Assembly (NCBI GenBank): GCA_001579985.1
Contig: LRSR01001203.1
Span: forward strand, 1 to 28,835
DNA: 28,835 nt
Reading direction: 5' to 3'
Source of the DNA: Hypsibius dujardini
Taxonomy: Eukaryota; Tardigrada; Eutardigrada; Parachela; Hypsibiidae
Positions within the stretch are counted from its first letter, which is position 1; every line of letters begins with the position of its first letter. The notes under the pieces are model-generated. The model was given only the letters and a program-made list of their open reading frames with translations, did not search any database and was not told the origin of the DNA. A program made the position numbers and the translations under genes. Shown piece after piece: positions 11,629 to 21,609 of the stretch.

Positions 11629-12383
11629 AGTTGACTCGTATCGGTACTGTTGTTTCTGCTGTCGAAATTTCAGTGTAGATTTCATTTATCACCGGCCGAC
11701 ACAATCAGGCACTGTTGTTGTTTTCACCCTGTTCTTATTAGTACATAACTGTACTGCACTCCCACTCGGCCGACTGTAACGCGATGTAACCTAAAATGAG
11801 GCCTGAACCGCTGCCAACAGTGAAAGTCCTGAGATTCGAACGGTCACGTGAGTTAATTTTTGTCGAACCGTTTGTTAGGAGCCGGCCGTTGCTAGTTTGG
11901 AGTTTGAGAGAGTAAAGTAGAAACGACACTGACGTCGTTCGAATCTCAGAACTTGCACTGTACAATAGAAGTCCTCATATTTTGCGTACGTCACAGGCGC
12001 CTTTGAACACGTTTGCCCCATAACGAAACTGTTCCGAGACAACGCACGGAATAGAAACGCCTCCACTGTATGATCTTGCACGTTTGACCATCTAGACGTG
12101 TAGATAGATTTACTGTCGCGATAGAATTAAGGCAACCTGTGCGAAATTTTCGGTACGGAAATCTCGTACCAAATGCTCAACAAAAGTTGAAGAATGCATC
12201 ATTTGGAAAAGGCTGCAAAAAAAATAAACTATTTCCGATCCTAAAATTAACGAAAGGCACTCTAATAATCAAACTAGAAAACTGTCATGCAACTAGAGGA
12301 TCGTTCACCAACGACCGCATTAAAAATTAAAAATTCCAAACAACTCGGTAACACAGTAGTCATCAAGGAAGTCGTCAGAAAAG
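11629..12383. other. Convergent intergenic region OMA1 / CNPase
   Basis: No gene is recognised in these 755 bp, which must contain the 3' UTRs of both convergent neighbours. A 25-bp inverted repeat (11818-11842 with 11936-11960) is described separately. The right part, 12170-12340, is A-rich. Confidence 0.5.
11818..11960. repeat. 25-bp inverted repeat, about 93-bp spacer
   Basis: CAGTGAAAGTCCTGAGATTC (continuing GAACG, 11818-11842) is matched by the reverse complement of 11936-11960 with two mismatches in 25. It may be a small fold-back element like others in the window, but here only the right outer edge carries TA. Confidence 0.7.
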
Positions 12384-14585
12384 TTATCTGCTGCTGTAGA
12401 ATCCTCCAAACACCGTGTCAACCACCATCGGTTTGTCCCGAGCGAGATACCAGAAATCTTCGGCGTACTTGAAGACGGTCCCCGCTGCGATGCTGCTCGT
12501 CACTTGTGGTTTGCCCAAGGCTGCCAGTTCAGCTGCAAAGGGTCAATGGCGTCAATTACGTCCACCGATAAAGATCCCGCATCGAGAACAAGCCCAAGAA
12601 ACATACCAAGCTTAAGTGTATCGTGGCCTGCCTGGACAGCTTCAACGCCTTTCGCCGTAACCACGGTCAGATGCGCGCGAGATCCCGGTGGAAGACCTGG
12701 CATTTTCACGTTCTCTTCCTGGTTCCACAACCGCAACTGCCCTTCGTTCAGCCGGACATGGAATGATATGGTTTGCGGCGTGACCAACAGGCCCAGCACT
12801 TCCAAACCGTGATGTTTGCCGAGATTTTGCTGGACCACTACGGACTTATCATACTCCGACGCACCTACAGAGGACAATGCATAATCTTATACTTTCAACA
12901 CAAGCATTTCTCGAGAGAGAACACACTTTTGCCAAAGGACCTCTGGCAGTTTACTTTGTCTATTGATTGAAACCTGTCAGCGTTGGGTCTCTTGTTCTAA
13001 TTTATCGGATTTTAATCGTGCTACCGCGCGGCATAGTAGCTTCGTATTTTCAGTGTGCTCGTGCAAAAAGGTAGTGCAAAATAAAATACAAAAAACTCCG
13101 ATAAAGAAAATGCGCAATAAAGAGTGGAACTTGATTGGCATCAATCGACACTTACTCGGCCGCTTTCCCAACGCCGAGAAGAACGCCTGAATCGACACTT
13201 ACCCGGCTGTTTTCCAAACGCCGAGAAGAACGCCTGAATCGACACTTACCCAGTCGCTTTCCAAACGCTGTGTAGAACGCCGTACAGTGAAACTGATCCG
13301 ATTCTTTCCATGCGACCAATTCGTCATCCGACCGCTTCGCAAATTCGTTCACCAACAAGTCCGCCTCACCGTCGGCCGCCTGACTCAGCTCGTCGACCTG
13401 CAGCATGGTCCGCGCCAGCTTAGCAGCAAGCAGCCGTAATTTTCCTGAGTCGTCAGCCGAGACCATGAAGCCGTAATAGACGGGGATCACGACGTTTCTC
13501 TTCAATTTCTCTACCTTCGATTCGATAACACTGGCCTGCACACCGTGGGTATTGCGCTTCGCAAGCTGCCGCCAGTCGTAGCGCCATGCTGTCCTAGGCT
13601 CGATGAGCAGTGTGACGAAGTGGTAGCGATGAGCTAGCTGGATGTATGGACGGAATTCCCATTCGAAGATGTTAGTGTTATCGACAACCACCTGAAAATG
13701 AGAATAATATAAAGACAAAAATGAAAACTAACACCAGACTGTTTCTTGTAAGATCAATAGTTAAAGATCAATGGTCCCCAAAAATAGGCAGCTAGGGAAA
13801 TCACTTAATAAAGCGATTTCTATTCACTGAGTAATCACTAAACACAAACCGAGGAAAAACACATGAACAAACAAACTCGTATCAACCGATCAATAGCCGA
13901 TTTACCGTGTCCAAGTTTGAATGTCCACAAAAGCTCAATCGAGCAATCAACCCGATCAATTAGGAAAGGATTGATCAACAACTAAGAACTCAACGCAAAA
14001 ACCTACCACACGACTCTCCTCCGCTGCACAGAACCGCTCGCAATCTCGCTGACAAGCCTCGTGTGCCTGCTGCAAGAGAGCTGGATTAAATCGGTAAGTC
14101 CCGTCAGGTTGATTGAAGAAGTGATCAGCTGATGCAACATCCACTTGCACTTTCGCTTCCGTCAATTCCTTCTTGATCCGCACACACAGAGTCGATTTTC
14201 CGCTCCCCGAGACACCTCGCAAAATGATCATTAATTTGGAACCCACTCCAGCCAGATAGTCCAGAGTATCGGGGTCGGAAATAAAGGCAAAATCGGGAGG
14301 CTCTTTGGAGACGTTTGTTAGCGAAGGCAGAATGCTCTTCTCCGGGACGGTTGACACGGAAATCGGCAATCGCGGCTTAGCCAGGGCATCTCGATAGCTC
14401 CATGCAGAATTGACTTGAGGAGAGATTGAAGCTGAGGTAAGAGGGTAGGCAAGATTCGGTAATTCAGCAACCGCAGGGCCTCCTTTGAGACCGTGATCCA
14501 GCTGCTGTTGGTCTCCTGCCTCCGGGATGAAATCCGACTTTGAGCTTTTCGAACTAAGTGCCATAGGATTACTGGGGCTCTTCAC
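12384..14585 (-). CDS. CNP: 2',3'-cyclic-nucleotide 3'-phosphodiesterase (CNPase)
   Basis: Four exons, 14585-14007, 13691-13250, 12864-12607 and 12532-12384, join to 1,428 nt, giving 475 residues (human CNP about 420). The family has an N-terminal P-loop kinase-like domain and a C-terminal 2H phosphoesterase domain that opens 2',3'-cyclic phosphates to 2'-phosphates. The P-loop GVSGSGKST is at 124-132, followed by DNTN (197-200) and WEFRPYI as in CNP/N4BP2-like kinases. The two HxT motifs of the 2H fold are HCT (328-330) and HLT (404-406, in PPGSRAHLTVV). The last exon (FKYAEDFWYLARDKPMVVDT) replaces a read-through ORF that ends in intron 3 sequence. Vertebrate CNP ends in a prenylation box; this one ends GGFYSSR and has none, so it may not be membrane-bound. 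The first 100 residues are Ser/Pro-rich and unconserved. The function in invertebrates (RNA-end handling or cytoskeletal) is open. Confidence 0.92.
13141..13281 (-). repeat. Three tandem 47-bp units each carrying a GTAAGT splice donor
   Basis: Reading on the minus strand, a 47-bp unit starts GGCGTTCT, contains GCGTTTGGAAA-like sequence and ends GTAAGTGTCGATT. Copies cover 13281-13235, 13234-13188 and 13187-13141. The first copy straddles the end of CNPase exon 2; its GTAAGT (donor at 13249) is the real donor by phase. Copies 2 and 3 lie in the intron and present identical GTAAGT donors at 13202 and 13155. Copies 2 and 3 are closer to each other than to the exonic copy. Confidence 0.95.
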
Positions 14586-14899
14586 TCAGTATTCACTCAG
14601 TATCCCGTAACACGCACTTTAAATATCGCAGTGCATTGATACTAACACTACTGAGAATACTGCAAACGAATACTACTGTACGAGTACAATCAGCCCCAAG
14701 AAAAACTCTCATCACGTGACTTTTGCTTCAAACTGACTGGAAACTCCGCCCTAAATTGCACCGTTTCTGTAAGACCAATCAGGACATGCAGTGTATACGT
14801 CATGCATAATAGTTTTCGCAAACCGTATATCGCCTGGTATAGCAGTGGATGGGTATATTATTCTCCCTCTTTCTCTAGAGGGTAGCGATGCTTGCGCAT
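14586..14899. promoter_or_regulatory. Upstream region of the CNPase gene
   Basis: This 314-bp gap between the CNPase start codon and the retrotransposon remnant should hold the CNPase promoter and 5' UTR. An 11-bp tandem repeat (TTCACTCAGTA twice, 14581-14602) straddles the start region. I see nothing else that I can name. Confidence 0.35.
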
Positions 14900-16806
14900 C
14901 TAAAAGTAAGGGACATTCTCCACATCAAAAAGGCACAATTCGTCTTTGTACACTGAGAAACAGTCACGTAAAACGGACTTGAAAAGTTTCGCTACAACAA
15001 ATAAAATTTCACGGTCTATATCACTCCACTGAGAAAACGAGCGATTGCGCAGAAAATCTTTACAGTAGTCGGCCAGATTAACAGTCTGCAGATCTTTAGC
15101 CAAGAGAAAGGAATGTAAATCTTCACGGCAATGACTATAACACGGACACTCGAAAAACCAGTGATCTTCATCCTCCAGATTGTCGCAGTGCAGGCATTTC
15201 CGGTCCTTTCGCCGGACAAGAACGTTCTCCCATCTTCCTGTCTCCACGGCGAGATGGTGTCCACTTGAGAGAGAGCGAGTGAGGGGAATGAGGAGGTGGC
15301 GCGGTAAGAGGTCCAGGAACTGTGCTCGGACAATCGAACGTGGACAAATCTGGAAAAGAAACTGCTTCTCCCCGTTGTGGGAGTTACCGGCCGCACCCGA
15401 ACACAGCTCATTCACAAAAGCCAAACAAATTTTAGAATAAATACCACTCAACTTCTTTTGCTGCATCGCGTCGCATATCGCATCCGGAGACTACTGCCAG
15501 TCAATCTTTAGGAGTCCATTGAGGGGCTTAAGAAATTCCAGAACCATGCGGTCTTCCGTTTCTTAGCTGTTTCGACCGCGGTGACGAGGGCTTGTCGGAG
15601 AAGGCTATCCTTTGGTCGTTCCAGCATTTCAGTTACGATGTTCAGGTGCAAGTAGATATACCTAAAATGCAAAGGTAAATACCCGGCGAGAATGTACATC
15701 GTATCCACAGGTGTTGAGCGCCTTGACTCGAGAAGCTGTCGAAAAAAACGTATTTGGAACTGGTCAACACTTTTGCTCACACCATAATTCTCCGAACCAT
15801 AATCGGCCACCCTAGCCACGGTGGCTTGAAACATCTGCTCAGCGACCTTCAGTGGGCAATCAGACCTCAAATCTGCAAGCTTTTGCAAAACAGAGAAGTA
15901 ACACGCCGAAACCTTCTGACTCTGCATGTTCGCAGATTTGGCCAAACTTAGCTGATCGTTGAAATGATAGCCGAGATAATTAAAAACGAAAACCTCCTCC
16001 AGCGTCTCTCCGTCCACGTGCACAACCAAAGGCGCTGTTTTAGACTTAAACCGTCCTCACACAATCATTGAAACAGACTTTTTCACATTGATCACAAGTT
16101 CTTGCATTTTCGAAAAACTGACCAATCGATCAAAAGAAATCTGGAGTTCTTTTTTGCTATAGGCAAACAAAACAATTTCGTCGGCATATTTGAGGAGGAA
16201 CAATTGATTGGGACTAAACGTAATTGGCGTGACGCGACCATCTTCCACAGCTTCGGTTAGTGCATCCAAGTAGATTTCAAAAAGAAAACCCGAGCAGGGA
16301 TCTCCCTGCCGAACGCCACTACAGAAGTGATATGATTCCGAGATTTTCCATTTCCATCGGATTCATTTCTTCGCCTCTCCGTATTGATGCTTCAAAAACC
16401 TCAATAACATTAAAGACGCGCCTTTTTTTTCGAGAATTTTTCACATTTTTTTGTGACAAACAGTATCGAATGCACCTGAAAAACCAAGTGCATTTTTCGC
16501 TAGGTCAGAAAGCATCGCCCACATAACCTATAAAGAATGAACGTCTGGTCAGCTGTACTGCGACTTGAGCGGAACTCTGCCTAATCATCATGTAGTCCCA
16601 CCCAAAGCTCAATGCGCTGAGCAAGAACGGAGGACAGTATACGCATAAATATCGGCAGAACAACAATTGGTCTCAGGTTAACGATGGTGACAGGCTTGCC
16701 TGCATTCGGAACAGGAGTCGAAACTCCATCCAGCCAGTCAGCGGGAATCACCCCGCTGAAATAAACTTCGTACAAGGCAACAACCAGTAGGTAGAGGTAG
16801 CGGTAG
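14900..16806 (-). mobile_element. Decayed, 5'-truncated non-LTR retrotransposon (LINE)
   Basis: A minus-strand reverse-transcriptase remnant runs from about 16806 to the last stop at 14900, broken into at least four segments. In order it shows a finger-region motif (PADWLDGVSTPVPNAGKP, NLRPIVVLPI), then AEFRSSRSTADQTFIL, FSGAFDTV, GVRQGDPCSGFLFEIYLDAL and the catalytic box as YADEIVLF, with Glu where an active enzyme has the second Asp. An in-frame TGA (16059-16057) separates this from a thumb-like part containing FNYLGYHF. A frameshift near 15470-15508 leads to a C-terminal zinc-binding region, HHLAVETGRW then RKCLHCDNLEDEDHWFFECP, with a Cx2C...HxxxxC pattern typical of LINE tails. No endonuclease domain is visible. 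The clade cannot be fixed by eye. It is surely inactive. Confidence 0.9.
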
Positions 16807-17225
16807 AGAACAGAAAGCTCTCAGACGTCTGTCTAAACAGTTTTCTGTACTGTACCGCTATACCGTGTGATATACCGTTTGCGAAAAATCTGAACTCTAA
16901 ATCATCATCAAAAATCAAAAATCATACAAAATCAAAATCAAAATCATAAATGCAAAATCATACATACATTGTAAAAAATCATACATTGTATTTTGAATCA
17001 AAACACGAACAGCCAAGCAATAAAAAAATTATATGACAAGAACAAAAATTTTAACAATTCAAACTAAGAAAAAAAATAAAATTCGAAACCAGAAAATTTA
17101 AACATCACAAACATATGGTAAAACAAAGTCAATAAGAGTATTTAAGACGTTAAACCTCAATACCCTGAACGAAACCGATCGACCAATCGAATTCTGCATG
17201 ACTAATAATTCATGCAGGACAGAAT
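16807..17225. other. AT-rich spacer between transposon remnants
   Basis: This stretch is A-rich on the + strand with short repeats of ATCAAAA/ATCATACA (about 16900-16995). Around 17195-17218 is a perfect 8-bp palindromic arm pair, CTGCATGA and TCATGCAG. No gene is seen. Confidence 0.6.
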
Positions 17226-18113
17226 TCATCCAAACTCCAGAAATAATCCACAGATCCGAGAATTTGGTGCGATAATCTCAAAACTGCTGGACAAAGCGGC
17301 ACAGCTCCTCATTTCCGGTGCGAGCTTCGTCACATCTTGTTTCATTAATCCCCACAAATTCTCAATTGAGTTTAGATCAGGAGATTCCGGCAAATAGTTG
17401 TGGAGCTCTAATTGCTGATCGAAGTAGCAAATCATTCGAGCGAACACATGACAGCTGGCATTATCCAGTTGAGAAATGTCCTTTCCATGTTTTTCGATGA
17501 ATTCCTGTCGAAATTCCGGAATTGTAGTTAATAAGGTATTTTCATAGGACTCCGAATTCTGTTACCCGCGAAATCGCCTCAAAGTGACCAATCCATACCG
17601 GCTAATAACACCCGAAACATCACTGACTTTCTGCCTATTGCCTTCTGAATCTGGAACGCCTTGTCGAATCAACTTTTTCCAGCAAAAATCAAAACTAGCA
17701 AAGAACGAAAAAAAATTCAAAATCAGAAAAAAGAAACCAACTCGATGCTCACATACTACATCAGTCAATCAGTTGATTTACTTAACAAATCATTCATGAC
17801 AATCCATCATTCAACCTAAATTCTTAAACGACGATTTTGTTCCAATAGCATTTTAACCGAACAGCTAATCATTCAAGCTCTGCTTAAGAAGAAAGTTCAG
17901 TTTGTTGTGTTCAATCAAGGAATCAACTAATAAACGTACCTTAACTCGGACTTCGTTCAAAGTAAACATCACTTCATTGGGAAAAAATACCAATGATATG
18001 TATGATTTTTCCAATCCGAAATTCCTATCATGAAATACAAATCTCTTCTGTTGGCTTATGCGGATGGTCTTTAAACGGACGAAGGGTTGGGTTAATCGGA
18101 TGGTGGTATGCAA
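17226..18113 (-). pseudogene. Decayed Tc1/mariner-type transposase
   Basis: Minus-strand fragments in several frames spell out the DDE domain of a Tc1-like transposase. At about 18113-17900 the text ISLVFFPNEVMFTL matches the region of the first catalytic Asp, which here appears lost (PNE in place of the usual DE pair). At about 17640-17562 comes SGVISRYGLVTLRRFRG. At about 17510-17226 come LDNASCHVFARM, holding the second Asp, and YLPESPDLNSIENLWGLMKQ, the hallmark block with the third acid. Stops and frame changes separate the blocks, and about 230 bp between the first two are unalignable. I found no clear terminal inverted repeats. It is non-functional. Confidence 0.85.
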
Positions 18114-19511
18114 AACAAAAATTGGTTTTAAACTTTTTTATTTCAGTCGAGTTCATCGTTATCTAAAACCCAAGTGGCTAGTTGCTACTGTTGCTTAAAA
18201 TTTTGAATCAATTTCCAGTAAAGTAATTAAGGTCCAGTATCCTGAATTGCTTTTACGCCATGCTAACGTCCCCACGTAAAGCTCGCTGCTCCTTACGGCA
18301 GGGATACGACATCCAGCGTAAGAGGTAAATTTGGTCACGCCCGCGTACGATTTCAATTATTCGATGTTCTTAATTTTATCTTTACGCTATTTTTACGCGC
18401 GCTGCTTCAACCTCGTTATTATAATTGTTCATGCATACTCCGCTGCTTACATGTTGTTGAAGGATAAGCCGCTGATGTTCATTTATAAAAACAGGCATAA
18501 AATGGCTGTTCGTTAGTGCGGGTCACTCTTTTACAGATTTTCCTTGACGAAAAAAAAAGTCTTTTCATGAAGCTATTTGAATCGGTTTTGGTATTAACCC
18601 AATTACATGATTCAATGCCAGATCATACCTTGAAAAATGAAGTGCATTTAAAAGGAAATCTCTCTTTAAAAAAATGGTTAAAATGATTCTGTGCGGAAAC
18701 AGTAGAGAATAGCTTCTTGTTTTGAAATGGTGGAGAAGCTAATCCACCCTTGCTGAGACAACTTCGCATTTGTCTTGGTGGCATACTTACAATAAACTTA
18801 TTCATATTTCGCGCGAAATCTACGATTTAACATGTTAATGTTTGCTTTTAATTTTTAAATTATCTATCAATGAATTGCAAATTCTCAAGTGTTGATATTT
18901 TCTTGTTAAAGAAACTATCAAATTTGTCGTAAATTTCGCATATTTTAAAGCGTCGTTATTATTGACATCATTCACATGGAAATTCGGAACACTTGTTCGT
19001 TTTCTTTGGATGGGCGTTTTTACATGAAGAGCAAGAGATTTTTTATGTTATATGTTATGTATATATTATATGTTTTTATGTTATAATGAATTAAACATAC
19101 ATAAATGTATGTCTTCTTTTTTCAATATTTTTAGGATTTGGTTTTTATGAATAGAAGCCGCAAGGATCTGAGTCACAGCTTGCGGCAACTGCTTTTTTTC
19201 GATACTGCCGTTAGCGGTGATCGTTTTGTTCTCTTGCGCTCCTGGCATTGCTGGCCTGTGCCATCAGATGGAGTAGTCACAGGCTGTGGTTTTTGGCATC
19301 ATAATTAGCAAAGTCCTTTAAGCTGGCTGTCTTTACAAACAAACTTTACCCAATGAAGCATATGAGCTAATGGCGTTAACATTCACACAATCCATCCAAG
19401 AACCGTTAGCAAACTATACCTCGAGCTAGTTTGGACGAGAAAAGACGAACAGGCGTCAGCACTGGAAATACTCATGTAGTTGTGGCGAAGATCCTGCCCA
19501 ACATGAGCTGA
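18114..19511. other. Gene-poor AT-rich region
   Basis: I recognise no gene or RNA here. ORFs are short and contain many stops in the AT-rich middle (18540-19130), which includes a TATGTTATATGTTA-type simple repeat at 19040-19085. The part 19140-19290 is less AT-rich, but neither strand gives a recognisable protein. Confidence 0.5.
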
Positions 19512-19791
19512 CTACAATTGGAAGACAAGTTGTTAAATCGATTCCTTCCAAATATTGTAATCGGTCAGCTTTCGGCCGTCCTCAATTTTGTTGGCAAAAA
19601 TGAGTCGCTGTTGGTCCGACGGAATCCCTTCTTTGCTTTGAATTTTTGCTTTGATGTTTTCAATCGATTTCAAGAGAATAATAAGCTGTTGAAAGAACTA
19701 GAATGCTACAGGCTATCAATCACCTTCTACCGAACATTCCACGATCCAGTCCAATTTTTTTACTTGTGAGGGTCCTGACGAAGATCTGCAT
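19512..19791 (-). pseudogene. Ubiquitin pseudogene
   Basis: On the minus strand an ATG at 19791 opens MQIFVRTLTSKK, the start of ubiquitin with changes. After about 100 bp of unalignable sequence with stops, the frame resumes as [20 protein letters not shown], then [20 protein letters not shown] and ES. Compared with ubiquitin, one residue is deleted at the Lys48 loop (NKIEDG for GKQLEDG), and the tail reads ESI-stop-QLVFQL-stop where ubiquitin has ESTLHLVLRLRGG. The premature stop and lost Gly-Gly end make it unable to give conjugatable ubiquitin. No adjoining second ubiquitin unit and no poly(A) tract are seen, so it may be a degraded stray polyubiquitin unit or an old retrocopy. Confidence 0.9.
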
Positions 19792-20190
19792 TGGATCCGT
19801 GGGGCTGGCGACGCTATGGAAAATGAGACTCGTCATAATTATCCCAATTTCATGATGAGGACCATAATTCAATCTCGTCATACCGATGGCACCGCCAGAA
19901 TGTCTTCTCGATGTTGCCTTTTTTCTCTAAGAACAGAAACACGCCATGAGTGAAAAGTCCAAATTGATCTGAAAACAAACATGTATACGCAAACCAGCCA
20001 GATTCAAAATGGACCGATGGACAAATGGACAAACAGACACAATCAGACAGGCAGTTAGACATAGATAAATACTATACGTACGGGTAAAAACTGCACAATT
20101 AAATAATAAAATAGATTGATCGATCGTCTATATAAATTGACAATCACTTCATTAGCTCCATCTTTCTTTTGATTGTTCTCGTCTTCATCA
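19792..20190. other. Spacer, one weak coding-like fragment
   Basis: No gene is recognised. A minus-strand fragment ending at 19850, preceded by a plausible CAG acceptor near 19969, reads FLEKKGNIEKTFWRCHRYDE. This faintly recalls FLYWCH zinc fingers (W-R-C-x-R-Y) but lacks the rest of the finger, so I do not call it. Confidence 0.3.
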
Positions 20191-21110
20191 TCACCCATCG
20201 AAAAGCATCATCGTCAATTCCTTGAAGTCCTTCCTCATCACGTAATTTTCAATAATACCAGTAAAGAATTGAGTCCTGCACGCAAAGCAAGCAACGGCTG
20301 CAAACAAAAATACTGAAAAAAGATTGCAACGCATCAGGAATAAAGCTGAACGTTCGCAATACTTTTGCGGAGTATACCGGCAGCGACATGGACAGGACAC
20401 TTTGCACTCCGCCGATGGCGGCTGAGGCAACACGTGAAAGCAAAAGAAGAAAATGTCGTAATTTAAGAAGAAAACATTTGTAAAAAACGAAGAACACGAG
20501 TCGCGTGGCTCAAAATCAATCAAATTAAGATCGAGTGACCGAACAAGAGAAAAAAAAATCAAAACCTTTATTGTCGGCAAAGCTTACCTTAATATACATT
20601 TCCCACAGAACTCAAGGCACTCTATTCTGGCCTTGATGCACTTCACGGACGTTTCGGGCATAATCGTCAAACCTTCAGTTAACGACGCCAAAAGTTTATG
20701 CGCAAGTCCTTATCGGTTCTGAAACAGTGTCGATTTAACTCAACCTTATGCGTATCGCAAACACTACAGCCGCGACTGCTGCAAAAAGTGCAGGATCGTT
20801 TTCGCAAGACTACATATGGTCATCTTCACCATGCTCGCTTCCAATATTGTGGAAACTAACTAGCCACTTAATCAATATCAAACTGATAAACACGCAAGAT
20901 GTAAACACGATCTCGGAATACAGCCCTTACTGGACGAATATTTTCTGACAGACCTTTGCAATCGCCATCGGGCGCGATATTTTTCATGATCAGAAGTGAG
21001 GTTAGCATAAGTATTGAAATCAAATGAGTTGAAATAAAAGATAGCACAGCGCCGTGCTTGTCGAAGCTCGCGAAGACGCCAGCTAGGGTCCCTGCTACCG
21101 TAATTTCCAT
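20191..21110 (-). CDS. Possible spliced gene, unrecognised (cysteine-rich / membrane segments)
   Basis: Several minus-strand stretches look coding and are edged by plausible splice signals, but I cannot join them with confidence. An ATG at 21110 opens a frame with the hydrophobic segment LSFISTHLISILMLTSLLIM. A stretch ending at 20588, before a good GTAAGC donor, reads LTIMPETSVKCIKARIECLE then FCGKCI. After a CCTCAG acceptor at 20422 comes ECKVSCPCRCRYTPQKYCE, a hydrophobic run (LFSVFLFAAVACFACR), and a tail ending in KELTMMLFDG before the stop at 20191. The alternating cysteines and apolar runs would fit a small membrane protein. It could equally be a pseudogene or chance. No family is recognised. 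Confidence 0.2.
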
Positions 21111-21609
21111 AATGTTAACGGCACCGCAAAGAGTAGAAAACTTTTCTAATTATACCTTACTTAATAGTAATTTTAAAATATCAATTCTTGATTCAGGAAA
21201 GTAACATTTGTAATGAATTCCAAAGTTAAAATTTAGCAATCAAGCAAGATCTTTGTCCCGGAATCATCATGTGCTGCTGCAGCGATATTAATTCCACAGC
21301 AGTGTGCACAAGTGGTAGAGTTACTTTTGTTATCGTTCAGCGAATGAATTGAACTATAAATCGTCTCTCCTTGATTAGAGCACATCCACAAACCCATCAA
21401 CCACAGTCCAAAATAACACGCTAATTGTTTTCAGCCTTAATCGCAAGTGGTATATATTTCGGTTGTCCTTAGTAAACGACACTTGTTTAATTAGTTTAAT
21501 AGAAATCGTGTTGAATGCTGGCATGTACGTAAACTCTCACTACCGGAAAAAAAAGAAACCACAACTTGAATCCAATTTCATCTCCCCAGCATAAAAACTT
21601 TCCCAAACT
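21111..21609. other. Intergenic, nothing recognised
   Basis: About 500 bp with no recognised gene or repeat. It would contain the SCCPDH 3' UTR at its right end. Confidence 0.5.

Noticed and set aside
11936-11960. tRNA gene suggested by GTTCGAATC
   Set aside because: No acceptor stem, anticodon arm or A box can be paired with it; it is one arm of an inverted repeat.
12500-12606. CNPase C-terminus reading LSVDVIDAIDPLQLNWQPWANHK
   Set aside because: A GTATGT donor and a TTTGCAG acceptor flank a 74-nt intron; splicing restores the family C-terminus in another frame.
19518-19769. Forward 83-codon ORF containing [20 protein letters not shown]
   Set aside because: It is the antisense translation of the ubiquitin pseudogene, a familiar shadow pattern.
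19850-19970. FLYWCH-type zinc finger (TFWRCHRYDE)
   Set aside because: Only the W-R-C core matches; the downstream histidine ligands and the rest of the domain are missing.
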